DNA from: Gallaecimonas sp. GXIMD4217
GTDB taxonomy: Bacteria > Pseudomonadota > Gammaproteobacteria > Enterobacterales > Gallaecimonadaceae
Length of the DNA stretch: 64,000 bases
Assembly: GCF_038087665.1 (NCBI RefSeq)
Contig: NZ_CP149925.1
Location: forward strand, 2,790,870-2,854,869
Reading direction: 5' to 3'
Shown here: piece by piece, positions 8,748-18,273 of the stretch
Numbering within the stretch: the first letter of the stretch is position 1
How the letters are laid out: each line of letters opens with the position of its first letter
Position numbers and translations under genes: made by a program
Notes under the pieces: model-generated
Told to the model about the DNA's origin: nothing
Database searches by the model: none
Seen by the model: the letters and a program-made list of their open reading frames with translations, nothing else

Positions 8748-9068
8748 ATGGCAAGGAAACTGTGGCCCCTGGTGTTGATGCTGTCATGCTCGGCCAGCGC
8801 CAACATCAGTATTTCCGAGCGCGAGCTGCTGGAGCTCTGCTACCAGTCCTTCCACAAGCTCGATGCCGGGGTACGCTCGCTGCCCATCCATTACGACGAC
8901 CTCAGCAACGAAGGCGCCTACTTCTTTGTCTGGGACAAGGCCAACGGCGTCACCATCCGCCGCCAGGACAGGGAGTCCGAAGGCTACTGCTACCTGGATC
9001 GCACCACGGGCGTGGGGGTGGCCGTGTTCGACTTCGACGCCACCCAGTTCTTCAGCGTAGCCCTCTAG
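8748..9068 (+). CDS. hypothetical secreted protein
   Basis: A 106-residue protein with a signal peptide (MARKLWPLVLMLSCSASA) and a short mature domain containing LCYQSFHKLDAGVRSLPIHYDD and YCYLDRTTGVGVAVFDFDAT. Not recognised. The start has GAAAGAGGA about 9 nt upstream. It stands alone between the divergent HDOD gene and a terminator shared with the convergent permease gene. A cysteine appears in the signal region, but the lipobox context is weak, so periplasmic location is preferred. Confidence 0.65.
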   Translation: MARKLWPLVLMLSCSASANISISERELLELCYQSFHKLDAGVRSLPIHYDDLSNEGAYFFVWDKANGVTIRRQDRESEGYCYLDRTTGVGVAVFDFDATQFFSVAL

Positions 9069-9085
9069 TCGTCGGCCAGGGCCAG

Positions 9086-9111
9086 AAAGGCCGGCATCTG
9101 CCGGCCTTTTT
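9086..9111. terminator. bidirectional terminator
   Basis: GGCCGGC-ATCT-GCCGGCC hairpin with A and T tracts between two convergent genes. Confidence 0.85.
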
Positions 9112-9114
9112 ACG

Positions 9115-10122
9115 TCAGCCTCTTCCCCTCAGCTGCCGGTAGAAACTGGCCAGCATCAGCGCCGCCAGCACCAGGCCAGAGCCCAGGCTCAGCCACAGCG
9201 GCAGCAACTCGTGCTCGCCCGCCCGGGTGATGATGCCGTCCGGCCAGAGCCCGGCCAGGGTGTTGGTGAGGTAGCCAAAAGCGATGGCCGGCACTATGAC
9301 CCCGGCCAGGTAGGCCCACAGCGCCCGCATGCCCAGCTCCTGGCGCACCAGGCCCAAAGCGGCGGCGTTGGTGGCCGGTCCCGCCAGCAGGAATACCAGT
9401 ACCGCGCCCGGCGACACCCCGGCCAGCAGCAGGCCGGCGGCAATGGGGGTGCTGGCGGTGGCGCAGATGTACATGGGGATGCCGATCAGCACCATCACCA
9501 CCATGGCCACCAGGCCCCCGCCCCATTGGGTGAGGAAGTCCTGGGGCACATAGGTCACCACCAGGGCCGCGAAGAAGAGGCCTATGGCCAGCCACTTGGC
9601 GGAATCGTCCACCAGATCCACGGCCGCGAAACGCAGGCCCTGGCGCCATTTGCTCTTGGGCCTGTCGCCGCCGCAGGCCTGCTTGGCGCAGCGCGGCGCC
9701 GGCGCCGGTGCCGCCACCTTGCCGCCGTTTTGCCGCCCCGCCAGCAGGCCGGCACTGATGGCCGAGGTGACGGCGGCCAAGGGACGGATGATGGCCAGCA
9801 GCGGGCCCAGCAGGCCGTAGGACACCGCCACCGAATCCACCCCCGTTTCCGGGGTGGATACCAAAAAGGACACGGTCGCGCTCCTGGAGGCGCCGGCCCG
9901 CCTCAGGCCCATGGCCGCCGGCAGCACCCCGCAGGAGCACAGCGGCAGGGGGGCGCCGAACAGGGCCGCCTTGACGGTGGGCCAGAGCCCCTCGCCGCCC
10001 AGGTGCCGGCCCAGCCAGTCGCTGGGGATCAGCAGCTTGATCAGCGCCGCCGCCAGGTAGCCCAGCAGCAGCCAGGGCGCCGCGTCCAGGAACAGCTCCC
10101 AGAAATTGGTCAATAAGGTCAT
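9115..10122 (-). CDS. SO_0444-type copper/zinc efflux permease
   Basis: A 335-residue polytopic inner-membrane protein with about eight to ten hydrophobic segments. The motif PLCSCGVLPAAMGLRRAG followed by SATVSFLVSTPETGVDS, and later ICATASTPIAAGLL and GPATNAAALG, mark the predicted permease family that includes the SO_0444 Cu/Zn efflux transporter. A central cytoplasmic loop has a cysteine pair (RCAKQACGG) that could bind metal. The ATG at 10122 overlaps the stop of the MerR gene by 4 nt (ATGA), so regulator and transporter are translationally coupled. Metal efflux is supported by this pairing with a ZntR-type regulator; zinc is the most likely substrate. Confidence 0.82.
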   Translation of the reverse strand: MTLLTNFWELFLDAAPWLLLGYLAAALIKLLIPSDWLGRHLGGEGLWPTVKAALFGAPLPLCSCGVLPAAMGLRRAGASRSATVSFLVSTPETGVDSVAVSYGLLGPLLAIIRPLAAVTSAISAGLLAGRQNGGKVAAPAPAPRCAKQACGGDRPKSKWRQGLRFAAVDLVDDSAKWLAIGLFFAALVVTYVPQDFLTQWGGGLVAMVVMVLIGIPMYICATASTPIAAGLLLAGVSPGAVLVFLLAGPATNAAALGLVRQELGMRALWAYLAGVIVPAIAFGYLTNTLAGLWPDGIITRAGEHELLPLWLSLGSGLVLAALMLASFYRQLRGRG

Positions 10123-10514
10123 CGTTTCTCCAGGGCATCCAGGATGCTGCAATGCACGGCCAGCTCGTCACCGCCGCAGCAGGCCTCCACCATGTCGCTG
10201 AGGGCGTCGCGCACCCGCGCCAGCTGGGCCAGCCGCTGCTCCACCTGGGCCAAATGGGCCTGGGTCAGGGCCTTGACCTCGCCACAGCTGTGCACATCCT
10301 TTTCCACCCGGATGCTGAGCAGCTCCTTGATGGCGTCCAGGCCGAAGCCCAGCTCCTTCATGGCCAGGATAAAACCCAGCTGCCGTACCGCATCCGGGCC
10401 GTATTCGCGGTAGCCGTTGTCGCCCCGCGCCGGTTGCAGCAGGCCTTCCTTGTCCCAGAACCTCAGGGTGTCCACGCTTACGCCCGTCTGCCGGGCCAGT
10501 TCACCTATCTTCAT
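10119..10514 (-). CDS. MerR-family, ZntR-like zinc-responsive regulator
   Basis: A 131-residue regulator. The N-terminal winged helix is MKIGELARQTGVSVDTLRFW with RGDNGYREYG as the wing. A long dimerisation helix follows. Putative metal ligands are Cys77 (VHSCGEV), Cys112, Cys113, His121 and Cys122, which match the spacing of the zinc ligands of E. coli ZntR. MerR proteins twist promoters with over-long spacers to activate transcription on metal binding. Such a promoter, with a 19-bp spacer, lies directly upstream, so the gene probably controls its own operon with the efflux permease. The start at 10514 has only a weak ribosome-binding site. Confidence 0.88.
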   Translation of the reverse strand: MKIGELARQTGVSVDTLRFWDKEGLLQPARGDNGYREYGPDAVRQLGFILAMKELGFGLDAIKELLSIRVEKDVHSCGEVKALTQAHLAQVEQRLAQLARVRDALSDMVEACCGGDELAVHCSILDALEKR

Positions 10515-10543
10515 GACTTGCCGTCCATTCCACTGATGACCAC

Positions 10544-10574
10544 AGCCTAACCTTGGAGTTCGCTTCAGGGTCAA
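10544..10574 (-). promoter_or_regulatory. MerR-type promoter/operator with 19-bp spacer
   Basis: On the minus strand TTGACC (10574-10569) and TAGGCT (10549-10544) are separated by 19 bp instead of 17. The spacer carries an imperfect dyad (CCTGAAG ... CTCCAAGG). This is the classic layout of promoters activated by MerR-family proteins. Confidence 0.75.
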
Positions 10575-10624
10575 GTCCCCTTTTACCTTATCCGGGCCGC
10601 AATTTCTTCATCTGCGGCCCACAA

Positions 10625-10647
10625 AGGGAAACGTTTTCGTGTACAAT
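10625..10647 (+). promoter_or_regulatory. PurR-like operator overlapping the purHD promoter
   Basis: AGGGAAACGTTTTCGT at 10625-10640 matches the 16-bp purine repressor box at all but one or two positions, including the central AAACGTTT. It directly abuts a TACAAT -10 element at 10642-10647, so repressor binding would block the promoter. Confidence 0.75.
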
Positions 10648-10691
10648 GCGCGCGCGTTTTTGGCCCACATCTGATAGCAGAGACCCAACTC

Positions 10692-12257
10692 ATGCAAGAC
10701 GTCCGTCCTATTCGCCGCGCCCTCATCAGCGTTTCCGACAAGACCGGTATCACCGACTTCGCCAAGGCCCTCACCGAGCGTGGTGTTGAGCTGCTCTCCA
10801 CCGGCGGCACCTTCCGCCTGCTCAAGGAGCACGGCATCAAAGTGACCGAGGTGTCCGACTACACCGGCTTCCCGGAAATGATGGACGGCCGGGTCAAGAC
10901 CCTGCATCCCAAGGTCCACGGCGGCATCCTGGGTCGTCGCGGCACTGATGACGCCATCATGGCCGAGCACGGCATCGACGCCATCGACATGGTGGTGGTA
11001 AACCTCTACCCCTTCGCCGCCACCGTGGCCAAGCCGGACTGCACCATGGAGGACGCGGTAGAGAACATCGACATCGGCGGCCCCACCATGGTCCGCTCCG
11101 CCGCCAAGAACCATAAGGACGTGGCCATAGTGGTCAACGCCGGCGACTACGACCGCGTCATCAATGAAATGGACGCCAACAACGGCTCCCTGCAGTTCGA
11201 GACCCGCTTCGACCTGGCCATCCGCGCCTTCGAGCACACCGCCGCCTACGATGGCATGATCGCCAACCACTTCGGCGCCATGTTCAACGACGAGTCCAAG
11301 TTCCCGCGCACCTTCAACAGCCAGTTCATCAAGAAGCAGGACCTGCGCTACGGCGAGAACAGCCACCAGCAGTCCGCCTTCTACGTGGAAGCCGAGCCGG
11401 CCGAGGCGTCCATCGCCACCGCCGTGCAGCTGCAGGGCAAGGCGCTGTCCTACAACAACATCGCCGACACCGACGCCGCCCTGGAGTGCGTCAAGGAATT
11501 CGAGGCCCCGGCCTGCGTCATCGTCAAGCACGCCAACCCCTGCGGCGTGGCCGTGGGCGCCAACATCCTCGAAGCCTATGACCGCGCCTTCAAGACCGAT
11601 CCCACCAGCGCCTTCGGCGGCATCATCGCCTTCAACAAGGAGCTGGACGGCGACACCGCCAAGGCCATCGTCGAGCGCCAGTTCGTGGAAGTGATCATCG
11701 CCCCCAGCGTTTCCCAGGGCGCCCGCGAAGTCTGCGCCACCAAGGCCAACGTACGGGTGCTGGAATGCGGCCACTGGGACAACCGCCCCGCCGCCCTGGA
11801 CTACAAGCGCGTCAACGGCGGCCTGCTGGTCCAGGACCGAGACCAGGGCATGGTCAGCCAGGCCGATCTCAAGGTGGTGACCGAGCGCGCCCCCAGCGCG
11901 GAAGAGATGAAGGATCTGCTGTTCGCCTGGAAGGTGGCCAAGTTCGTCAAGTCCAACGCCATCGTCTACGTCAAGAACGAGATGACCATAGGCGTTGGCG
12001 CCGGCCAGATGAGCCGCGTCTACTCCGCTAAAATAGCCGGCATCAAGGCCGAGGACGAAGGCCTGGAAGTGCCGGGCTCCGTCATGGCCTCCGACGCCTT
12101 CTTCCCCTTCCGTGACGGCATCGACGCCGCCGCCAAGGCCGGCATCACCGCGGTGATCCAGCCCGGCGGCTCCATCCGCGACGACGAGGTGATCCAGGCC
12201 GCCAACGAAGCCGGCATCGCCATGGTCTTCACCGGCATGCGCCACTTCCGCCACTAA
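10692..12257 (+). CDS. purH: bifunctional AICAR formyltransferase / IMP cyclohydrolase
   Basis: A 521-residue enzyme catalysing the last two steps of IMP synthesis. The N-terminal methylglyoxal-synthase-like domain ([13 protein letters not shown] through [20 protein letters not shown]) is the cyclohydrolase. The larger C-terminal part is the folate-dependent transformylase, with [11 protein letters not shown] carrying the key Lys-His and AFGGIIAFN. Length agrees with the family (E. coli 529). It is first in the purH-purD operon, with purD starting 10 nt after its stop, and lies behind a PurR-like box, so repression by excess purine is likely. Confidence 0.98.
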   Translation: MQDVRPIRRALISVSDKTGITDFAKALTERGVELLSTGGTFRLLKEHGIKVTEVSDYTGFPEMMDGRVKTLHPKVHGGILGRRGTDDAIMAEHGIDAIDMVVVNLYPFAATVAKPDCTMEDAVENIDIGGPTMVRSAAKNHKDVAIVVNAGDYDRVINEMDANNGSLQFETRFDLAIRAFEHTAAYDGMIANHFGAMFNDESKFPRTFNSQFIKKQDLRYGENSHQQSAFYVEAEPAEASIATAVQLQGKALSYNNIADTDAALECVKEFEAPACVIVKHANPCGVAVGANILEAYDRAFKTDPTSAFGGIIAFNKELDGDTAKAIVERQFVEVIIAPSVSQGAREVCATKANVRVLECGHWDNRPAALDYKRVNGGLLVQDRDQGMVSQADLKVVTERAPSAEEMKDLLFAWKVAKFVKSNAIVYVKNEMTIGVGAGQMSRVYSAKIAGIKAEDEGLEVPGSVMASDAFFPFRDGIDAAAKAGITAVIQPGGSIRDDEVIQAANEAGIAMVFTGMRHFRH

Positions 12258-12267
12258 GGAGCACGAG

Positions 12268-13542
12268 ATGAAAGTTCTGGTAATCGGCGGCGGTGGCCGC
12301 GAGCACGCCCTGGCCTGGAAAGCGGCCCAGAGCCCCCAGGTGGACACCGTCTTCGTGGCCCCCGGCAACGCCGGCACCGCCCTGGAGCCCAAGCTGGAAA
12401 ACGTCAATGTTTCCGGCAACGAGGCCCTGGTGCAGTTCGCCAGGGACAACGGCGTGGCCCTGACCATAGTGGGCCCGGAAGCGCCCCTGGTGGACGGCGT
12501 GGTCGACGCCTTCCAGGCCGCGGATCTCGCCATCTTCGGCCCCACCGCCGCAGCGGCCCAGCTGGAGGGCTCCAAGGCCTTCTCCAAGGATTTCCTGGCC
12601 CGCCACGACATCCCCACCGCCCAGTACCGCACCTTCAGTGAGGTGGCGCCGGCTTTGGCTTATCTTGATGAGCGCGGCGCCCCCATAGTGGTCAAGGCCG
12701 ACGGCCTGGCCGCCGGCAAGGGCGTCATCGTCGCCATGACCCTGGCCGAAGCCAAGGAAGCGGTGGAGGACATGCTGTCCGGCAACGCCTTCGGCGACGC
12801 CGGCGCCCGGGTGGTCATCGAGGACTTCCTGGAAGGCGAGGAAGCCTCCTTCATCGTCATGGTCGACGGTGACCACGTTCTGTCCATGGCCACCAGCCAG
12901 GACCACAAGCGGGTCGGCGACGGCGACACCGGCCCCAACACCGGCGGCATGGGCGCCTACAGCCCGGCCCCCGTGGTCACCAGCGCGATCCACGACCGCA
13001 TCATGCGTGAAGTGATCCTGCCGACCGTGGCAGGCATGAAGGCCGACGGCACCCCCTACACCGGCTTCCTCTACGCCGGCCTGATGATCGACGCCAGCGG
13101 CGCCCCCAAGGTCATCGAGTTCAACTGCCGTTTCGGCGACCCCGAGACCCAGCCGATCATGATGCGCCTGCAATCCGATCTGGTGGCCCTGTGCCAGGCT
13201 GCCGTGGAAGGCAGGCTGAATGAGGTCAGCGCCGACTGGGACAGCCGCGCCGCCGTAGGCGTGGTGATGGCCGCCGAGAACTACCCGGCCAGCCCCAAAA
13301 AGGGCGACGCCATCAGCGGCCTGGATGCCGTCCCCGCCGACGTGAAGGTATTCCACGCCGGCACCCGCGAGCAGGACGGCCAGGTGGTCACCTCGGGCGG
13401 GCGCGTGCTCTGCGTCACCGCCCTGGGCGACACGGTGTCGGCAGCCCAGCAGCTGGCCTACCAGGGCGTCAAGGCCATCAACTGGGACGGCGCCTTCTAC
13501 CGCTCCGACATCGCCTACCGGGCCATAGCCCGGGAGCAGTAA
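12268..13542 (+). CDS. purD: phosphoribosylamine-glycine ligase (GAR synthetase)
   Basis: A 424-residue ATP-grasp enzyme that joins glycine to phosphoribosylamine in purine synthesis. It begins [18 protein letters not shown], the diagnostic N-terminal loop. It continues with [19 protein letters not shown], the ATP-binding [12 protein letters not shown] and the metal-binding [20 protein letters not shown] precedes the start. It is the second gene of the operon with purH, and the unit ends in a hairpin terminator. Confidence 0.98.
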   Translation: MKVLVIGGGGREHALAWKAAQSPQVDTVFVAPGNAGTALEPKLENVNVSGNEALVQFARDNGVALTIVGPEAPLVDGVVDAFQAADLAIFGPTAAAAQLEGSKAFSKDFLARHDIPTAQYRTFSEVAPALAYLDERGAPIVVKADGLAAGKGVIVAMTLAEAKEAVEDMLSGNAFGDAGARVVIEDFLEGEEASFIVMVDGDHVLSMATSQDHKRVGDGDTGPNTGGMGAYSPAPVVTSAIHDRIMREVILPTVAGMKADGTPYTGFLYAGLMIDASGAPKVIEFNCRFGDPETQPIMMRLQSDLVALCQAAVEGRLNEVSADWDSRAAVGVVMAAENYPASPKKGDAISGLDAVPADVKVFHAGTREQDGQVVTSGGRVLCVTALGDTVSAAQQLAYQGVKAINWDGAFYRSDIAYRAIAREQ

Positions 13543-13553
13543 GCTCAGCGAAC

Positions 13554-13581
13554 AAAAAAGCCGGCGCAAGCCGGCTTTTTT
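13554..13581 (+). terminator. terminator of purH-purD
   Basis: GCCGGC-GCAA-GCCGGC stem-loop preceded by six A and followed by six T. Confidence 0.88.
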
Positions 13582-13636
13582 ATTGGCCTGCGGCAACGGA
13601 TATACTGTCGCCTTGACCACCAAGAAGAGAACGCAA

Positions 13637-14335
13637 ATGGGCGCACAATGGAAAGCCAAGCATAAGGCGGCCGCCGCCAATGCCAAGGGCAAGATGTTCA
13701 CCAAGCTGGCCAGGGAGGTCATAGTGGCCGCCAAGGCAGGCGCCGATCCGGACATGAACCCGCGCCTGCGCATGGCCGTGGACGCCGCCAAGAAGGCCTC
13801 CATGCCCAAGGACACCCTGGAGCGGGCCATCAAGAAGGGCTCAGGCCAGCTGGACGAGACCGTCAACTACGAGCTGGTCACTTACGAGGGCTTCGCCCCC
13901 CACCAGGTGCCGGTGATCGTCGAGTGCCTGACCGACAACAAGAACCGCACCGCCTCCGGCATGCGGGTCGCCTTTCGCGGCGGCCAGCTGGGCGGCGCCG
14001 GCTCGGTGTCCTGGGACTTCGACTACCTGGGCCTGATCGAGGCCGTGGCCGAGACCGACATGGAGGCCGAGGAGGCCGCCATCGAGGCCGGCGCCCAGGA
14101 TCTGCGCGAAGGGGAAAACGGCGAGGTGCTGTTCCTCACCGAGCCCGGCGATCTGATGGCGGTGGCCAAGGCCTTGGGCGAGCTGGGCTTCAAGGTGGAA
14201 AGCGCCAAGCTCGGCTACCTGTCCAAGAACCCCAAGACCCTGGACGGCGAGGCCCTGGCCGAGGTCGAGGCCTTCCTGGAGAAGCTGGACGAGGACGACG
14301 ACGTCCAGGAGATCTACGTGGGCCTGGCCGGCTGA
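13637..14335 (+). CDS. YebC/PmpR-family protein
   Basis: A 232-residue member of the YebC family. It starts [20 protein letters not shown] and has the conserved [20 protein letters not shown] and [20 protein letters not shown] segments, then [13 protein letters not shown]. Family members bind DNA as regulators or, in more recent work, assist ribosomes stalled on proline stretches. It differs from the canonical YebC start (MAGHSKWANTKHRK), so it is probably the second, YeeN-like paralogue. The start at 13637 was chosen by alignment to the family N-terminus. The gene has its own terminator. Confidence 0.88.
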   Translation: MGAQWKAKHKAAAANAKGKMFTKLAREVIVAAKAGADPDMNPRLRMAVDAAKKASMPKDTLERAIKKGSGQLDETVNYELVTYEGFAPHQVPVIVECLTDNKNRTASGMRVAFRGGQLGGAGSVSWDFDYLGLIEAVAETDMEAEEAAIEAGAQDLREGENGEVLFLTEPGDLMAVAKALGELGFKVESAKLGYLSKNPKTLDGEALAEVEAFLEKLDEDDDVQEIYVGLAG

Positions 14336-14345
14336 GGCCCGCCAC

Positions 14346-14375
14346 AAAAAAGCCGGCCTATTGGCCGGCTTTTTT
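14346..14375. terminator. bidirectional terminator
   Basis: AGCCGGCC-TATT-GGCCGGCT hairpin with flanking A and T tracts, between convergent genes. Confidence 0.88.
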
Positions 14376-14796
14376 ATTGCTCGTTCGTGCCGTCCTGGGG
14401 CGACAGCACCCTGGGCCGACCATAGCGGCGGCGCACCCAGTTGATGGCCTTGAGCACCCCGGGCCTTGCCACCAGCTTGCGCTCCAGCCAGTACTTGCCG
14501 GGCAGGTCGGACACCATCACCGCGAACAGCAGGGTCAGCAGGCCCTGGCCCGGGGTGAACAGCATGATGATGCCAGCCGTCAGCAGCAGCACCGCCATGG
14601 CATTGCGCAGCAGCCAGATCAGGTAGGGCAAGGGTCCGTGCTGGCGATGGCGCACCTTGTCGAGGAAATAGTCGGCGGGCATCTGCACGATCAGAAAGGG
14701 CACGGCGATCATCGAGATGATCGCCATCACCAGGCCGCTCAGGGCCAGGGTCGGCAGCCAGGGCTGGATCCAGGCCAGCCAGTCGGGCAGGGTCAA
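14374..14796 (-). CDS. small inner-membrane protein, PGPGW-like
   Basis: A 140-residue protein with two long hydrophobic stretches at the N-terminus (about 14-40) and a third at about 64-95. The third contains IIMLFTPGQGLLTLLFAVMV, resembling the PGPGW motif of a family of uncharacterised inner-membrane proteins. The C-terminal 35 residues are basic (WVRRRYGRPRVLSP). A cytoplasmic amphipathic region between the segments reads YFLDKVRHRQHG. No function is known. The gene is alone, convergent with the YebC-family gene and divergent from recC. Confidence 0.65.
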   Translation of the reverse strand: MTLPDWLAWIQPWLPTLALSGLVMAIISMIAVPFLIVQMPADYFLDKVRHRQHGPLPYLIWLLRNAMAVLLLTAGIIMLFTPGQGLLTLLFAVMVSDLPGKYWLERKLVARPGVLKAINWVRRRYGRPRVLSPQDGTNEQ

Positions 14797-14907
14797 GGGC
14801 GTTTCCTCCTCTACAGCCCCTAAAGCATCTCCCTAAAAGGGCCGCCGGGCAAGTAGCGAAATCGCCGCTCAGCCTTTACCATCAGGAGCTTGCCAAAAGG
14901 AGGGCGC

Positions 14908-17900
14908 ATGCAGCCGGGTCTTTCCGTCATTCACGCCAACAAGCTCGAGGATCTGCGGGATCTGCTGGTCCAGTTTCTCAAGACCAGTCCCCTGCCGGTG
15001 CTGGAAAAGGAGACCTTCCTGGTCCAGTCCAACGGCATGGCCCAGTGGCTCAAGCTGGCCCTGGCCCACGACGAGGGCCTTGGGATCTGCGCCGCCACCG
15101 ACATGCAGATGCCCGGCCGCTTCCTGTGGCAGGCCTACCGGGCCGTGCTGGGCCAGGGCGCCGTGCCGCCCAGCTCCGTCTACGACAAGCCCCGCCTGCG
15201 CTGGCGGCTGCTGCGGCTGCTGCCGACCCTGCTTGGCGATGCCGACTTCGCCCCCCTGCACCGCTTCCTGGACCGGGACCACGACTGCCGCAAGCGCTGG
15301 CAGCTGGCCGAGAAGCTGGCTGATCTCTTCGACCAATACCAGGTCTACCGGGCCGACTGGCTCAACGCCTGGGCCGCCGGCCAGGACGTGATCATCAACG
15401 GCCGTGGCGAGCCGCAGCCCCTGGACGGGGCCAACCGCTGGCAGGCCAAGCTGTGGCGGGCCCTGGAGGCGGACGTGCCGGCCGAGCTTCGCCACACCAG
15501 CCGGGCCGGCCTGCACCAGGACTTCCTGGACGCCTGCGCCGCCCTGGACGCGCGCCCCGCCGGCCTGCCCAGGCGCATCCTGGTGTTCGGCATTTCCTCC
15601 CTGCCCAACCAGGTGCTGGAAATGCTCAGCGCCATCAGCCGCCACTGCCAGGTGCTGCTGCTGGTCAACAACCCCTGCCGCCACTACTGGGGCGACATCA
15701 TCGACGGCCGCGAGCTGCTGCGCATCGAGCGCCGCCGCCACCGCAACAAGCCCGGCCTGGGCTCCGGCGACGAGCTGCACAGCCAGTCCAATGCGCTGCT
15801 GGCGGCCTGGGGCAAGCAGGGCCGGGACTACATCGGCCTGCTGTACCAGTACGACGAGCCCGAGTCCTACCGGGACAACTTCCAGAAGATCGACCTCTTC
15901 GACGACTACCAGGGCACGCACCTGCTGGCCCGGCTGCAGCAGGACATTCTCGATCTGGAGCCGCTGCCGGCCGCGCCCAGAACCCTGGCCGAAGACGACC
16001 AGTCGCTGCAGTTCCACATCGCCCACAGCCGCCAGCGGGAGCTGGAAGTGCTCCACGACCAGCTGCTGGCCCTGTTCGAACAGTACCAGGCCAGGGGCGA
16101 GCGCCTGCGCCCCAGGGACATCATCGTCATGGTGCCGGACATCGCCCAGTACGCCCCCCACATCGAGGCGGTATTCGGCCAGCTGGACAGGCGTGACCCC
16201 CGCCATATCCCCTATACGCTCTCCGATCGCACCGAACGCAGCTTCAACCCCATGCTGCTGGCCCTGGAGCGGCTCCTGGAGCTGCCCCGCTGGCGTTTCG
16301 GGGTCTCGGAGATCCTCGATCTGCTGGACGTGCCGGCGCTCAGGGCCCGCTTCGACCTCAGCGAAAGCCAGCTGCCGCTGCTGCGCCAGTGGGTGGAGGG
16401 GGCCGGCGTCCGCTGGGGCCTCAACGGCGACCAGCGCGCCCGGCTGGACCTGCCGGACTGGGAGGAAAACGGCTGGCTGTTCGGCCTGCGCCGCATGCTG
16501 TTGGGCTACGCCGTCGGCGACGGCGAGCCCCTGGCCGGCATCGAACCCTATGACGAAGTGGCCGGCCTGGACGCCGCCCTGGTGGGCCCCCTGGCCGATC
16601 TGCTCGCCGTGCTGGAACGGCACTGGCGGGCCCTGTGCGAGCCCGCCACAGTGGACGACTGGTGCCAGCGGCTCCAGGCGCTGCTGGCCGACTGCTTCGC
16701 GCCCCAGTCGGAGCAGGACACCCACACCCATAGCCGCCTGCTGGAGCTGCTGGATGCCTGGCAGGACGACTGCCACCAGGCCGGCCTCAGCGAGGCCCTG
16801 CCCCTGAACGTGGTGCGCGAGGCCTGGCTGGCCGGCCTGGACGACAGCGGCCTTAGCCAGCGTTTCCTGGCCGGCGCCGTCAACTTCGCCACCCTGATGC
16901 CCATGCGCGCCATTCCCTTCAAGGTGGTGTGCCTGCTGGGCCTGAACGACGGCGACTACCCGCGCAGCCAGCAGCCGGTGGACTTCGACCTCATGCACCT
17001 GGCCGGCCAATACCGGCCCGGCGACCGTTCCAGGCGCGAGGACGACCGCTACCTGTTCCTGGAGGCGCTGCTGTCGGCCCGGGACCGGCTCTACCTGTCC
17101 TGGCTGGGCCGCAGCGAGCAGGACAACACCGAGCGGCCGCCGTCGGTGCTGCTGGGCCAGCTGCGCGACCATATCCAGGCCGGCTGGGCCCTGCCGGGCG
17201 GCCGCAAGGTGCTGGAGCAGCTGACCCGGGTCCACCCGCTGCAACCCTTCAGCCGCAACTACTTCGACGGCTCAGGCCCCTTCACCTATGCCGCCGAATG
17301 GCGGGCCCAGCTGGAGGCGCCGGAAGCGGCCATCGGCGAGCTTGCCTTCCAGGCCCTGACCGAGCCCCTGACCCTCAAGGCCTTGGGCGCCTTCCTGCGC
17401 CAGCCGGTGCGGCTGTTCTTCAACGAGCGCCTGAAGATCTGGTTCGACGACGCCTCAGCGGCCCCGGGCGACGAGGAACCCTTTGCCCTGGGGGGGCTAG
17501 ACCGCTACCAGCTGGCCGACGAGCTACTCAGCCAGGCCCTGGCCCAAGGCCCGGAGGCCATAGAGCCGACCCTGGCCCGCCAGCGCCGCCGCGGCCAGTT
17601 GCCCGCCGCCGCCTTTGCCGAGCTGGCCCAGGCCGAGCTCACCGAGCCGGCCCGGGCCGCCTTTGACAACGCCAGTGCCCTCCTGGCCCGCTTCCACCAG
17701 CCGGTGGCCGCCCTGGAGCTGGATCTGGCCCTCGGCGAGGGGCTGTGCCTGCAGGACTGGCAGGGCGAGCTGCGCCGGGACGACACCGGCCAGCTGGCCC
17801 AGCTGCTGCTGCGCCCCGGCGAGCTGGCGCCCAAGGGCAAGGTCAAGTACCACCACCTGCTGCGGCCCTGGGCCCGGCACCTGGCCCTGTGCGCCGCCGG

Positions 17901-18273
17901 CCATGGGCCGACCACCCTGGTCAGCGGCGCCGATACCGTGCTGGCCCTGCGCCCCCTGGCCCAGGCCCCCGCCCTGGCCCACCTCAAGGCCCTGGCCAAG
18001 GCCTACCAGGCCGGCCTCAACCAGCCGCTGCCCCTGCCCCAGGCCGCCGCCTTCGCCTACCTGGAGGCCCTGGCCAAGGGCGAGGAGCAGGCCCTGGCCA
18101 GGGCCGCCAGCCGCTACAACCACGACGACTTCAACGGCACGGGTGAAGTGGACAAGGATCCCTACCTGGCCCGGGCCTTCCCGGCCTTCGAGCAGCTGGA
18201 CGGCGACGCCTTCCAGGCCCTGGCCAAGGATCTCTACCAGCCCCTGCTGGATTGCCTGGAGGAACACAGGTGA
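14908..18273 (+). CDS. recC: exodeoxyribonuclease V subunit gamma
   Basis: A 1121-residue subunit of the RecBCD helicase-nuclease that repairs double-strand breaks and degrades foreign linear DNA. RecC splits the duplex and reads the Chi signal. It starts MQPGLSVIHANKLEDLRDLL and keeps VQSNGMAQWLKLALA, DMQMPGRFLWQAYRAVLG and LLGLNDGDYPRSQQPVDFDLM. Length equals E. coli RecC (1122). The start at 14908 has AAAGGAGGG upstream. The stop overlaps the recB start by 4 nt (GTGA). Unlike E. coli, no ptrA lies between recC and recB. Confidence 0.97.
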   Translation: MQPGLSVIHANKLEDLRDLLVQFLKTSPLPVLEKETFLVQSNGMAQWLKLALAHDEGLGICAATDMQMPGRFLWQAYRAVLGQGAVPPSSVYDKPRLRWRLLRLLPTLLGDADFAPLHRFLDRDHDCRKRWQLAEKLADLFDQYQVYRADWLNAWAAGQDVIINGRGEPQPLDGANRWQAKLWRALEADVPAELRHTSRAGLHQDFLDACAALDARPAGLPRRILVFGISSLPNQVLEMLSAISRHCQVLLLVNNPCRHYWGDIIDGRELLRIERRRHRNKPGLGSGDELHSQSNALLAAWGKQGRDYIGLLYQYDEPESYRDNFQKIDLFDDYQGTHLLARLQQDILDLEPLPAAPRTLAEDDQSLQFHIAHSRQRELEVLHDQLLALFEQYQARGERLRPRDIIVMVPDIAQYAPHIEAVFGQLDRRDPRHIPYTLSDRTERSFNPMLLALERLLELPRWRFGVSEILDLLDVPALRARFDLSESQLPLLRQWVEGAGVRWGLNGDQRARLDLPDWEENGWLFGLRRMLLGYAVGDGEPLAGIEPYDEVAGLDAALVGPLADLLAVLERHWRALCEPATVDDWCQRLQALLADCFAPQSEQDTHTHSRLLELLDAWQDDCHQAGLSEALPLNVVREAWLAGLDDSGLSQRFLAGAVNFATLMPMRAIPFKVVCLLGLNDGDYPRSQQPVDFDLMHLAGQYRPGDRSRREDDRYLFLEALLSARDRLYLSWLGRSEQDNTERPPSVLLGQLRDHIQAGWALPGGRKVLEQLTRVHPLQPFSRNYFDGSGPFTYAAEWRAQLEAPEAAIGELAFQALTEPLTLKALGAFLRQPVRLFFNERLKIWFDDASAAPGDEEPFALGGLDRYQLADELLSQALAQGPEAIEPTLARQRRRGQLPAAAFAELAQAELTEPARAAFDNASALLARFHQPVAALELDLALGEGLCLQDWQGELRRDDTGQLAQLLLRPGELAPKGKVKYHHLLRPWARHLALCAAGHGPTTLVSGADTVLALRPLAQAPALAHLKALAKAYQAGLNQPLPLPQAAAFAYLEALAKGEEQALARAASRYNHDDFNGTGEVDKDPYLARAFPAFEQLDGDAFQALAKDLYQPLLDCLEEHR

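Noticed and set aside
10608-12632. 674-codon open frame on the minus strand
   Set aside because: Antisense to purH; composition of a shadow frame with no recognisable domain.
15404-16807. Long frames overlapping recC in the same direction
   Set aside because: Arg/Pro/Cys/Trp-rich shadow of recC in another frame.
14869-17244. 791-codon open frame on the minus strand
   Set aside because: Antisense to recC, with valine/glutamine/glycine-biased nonsense composition.
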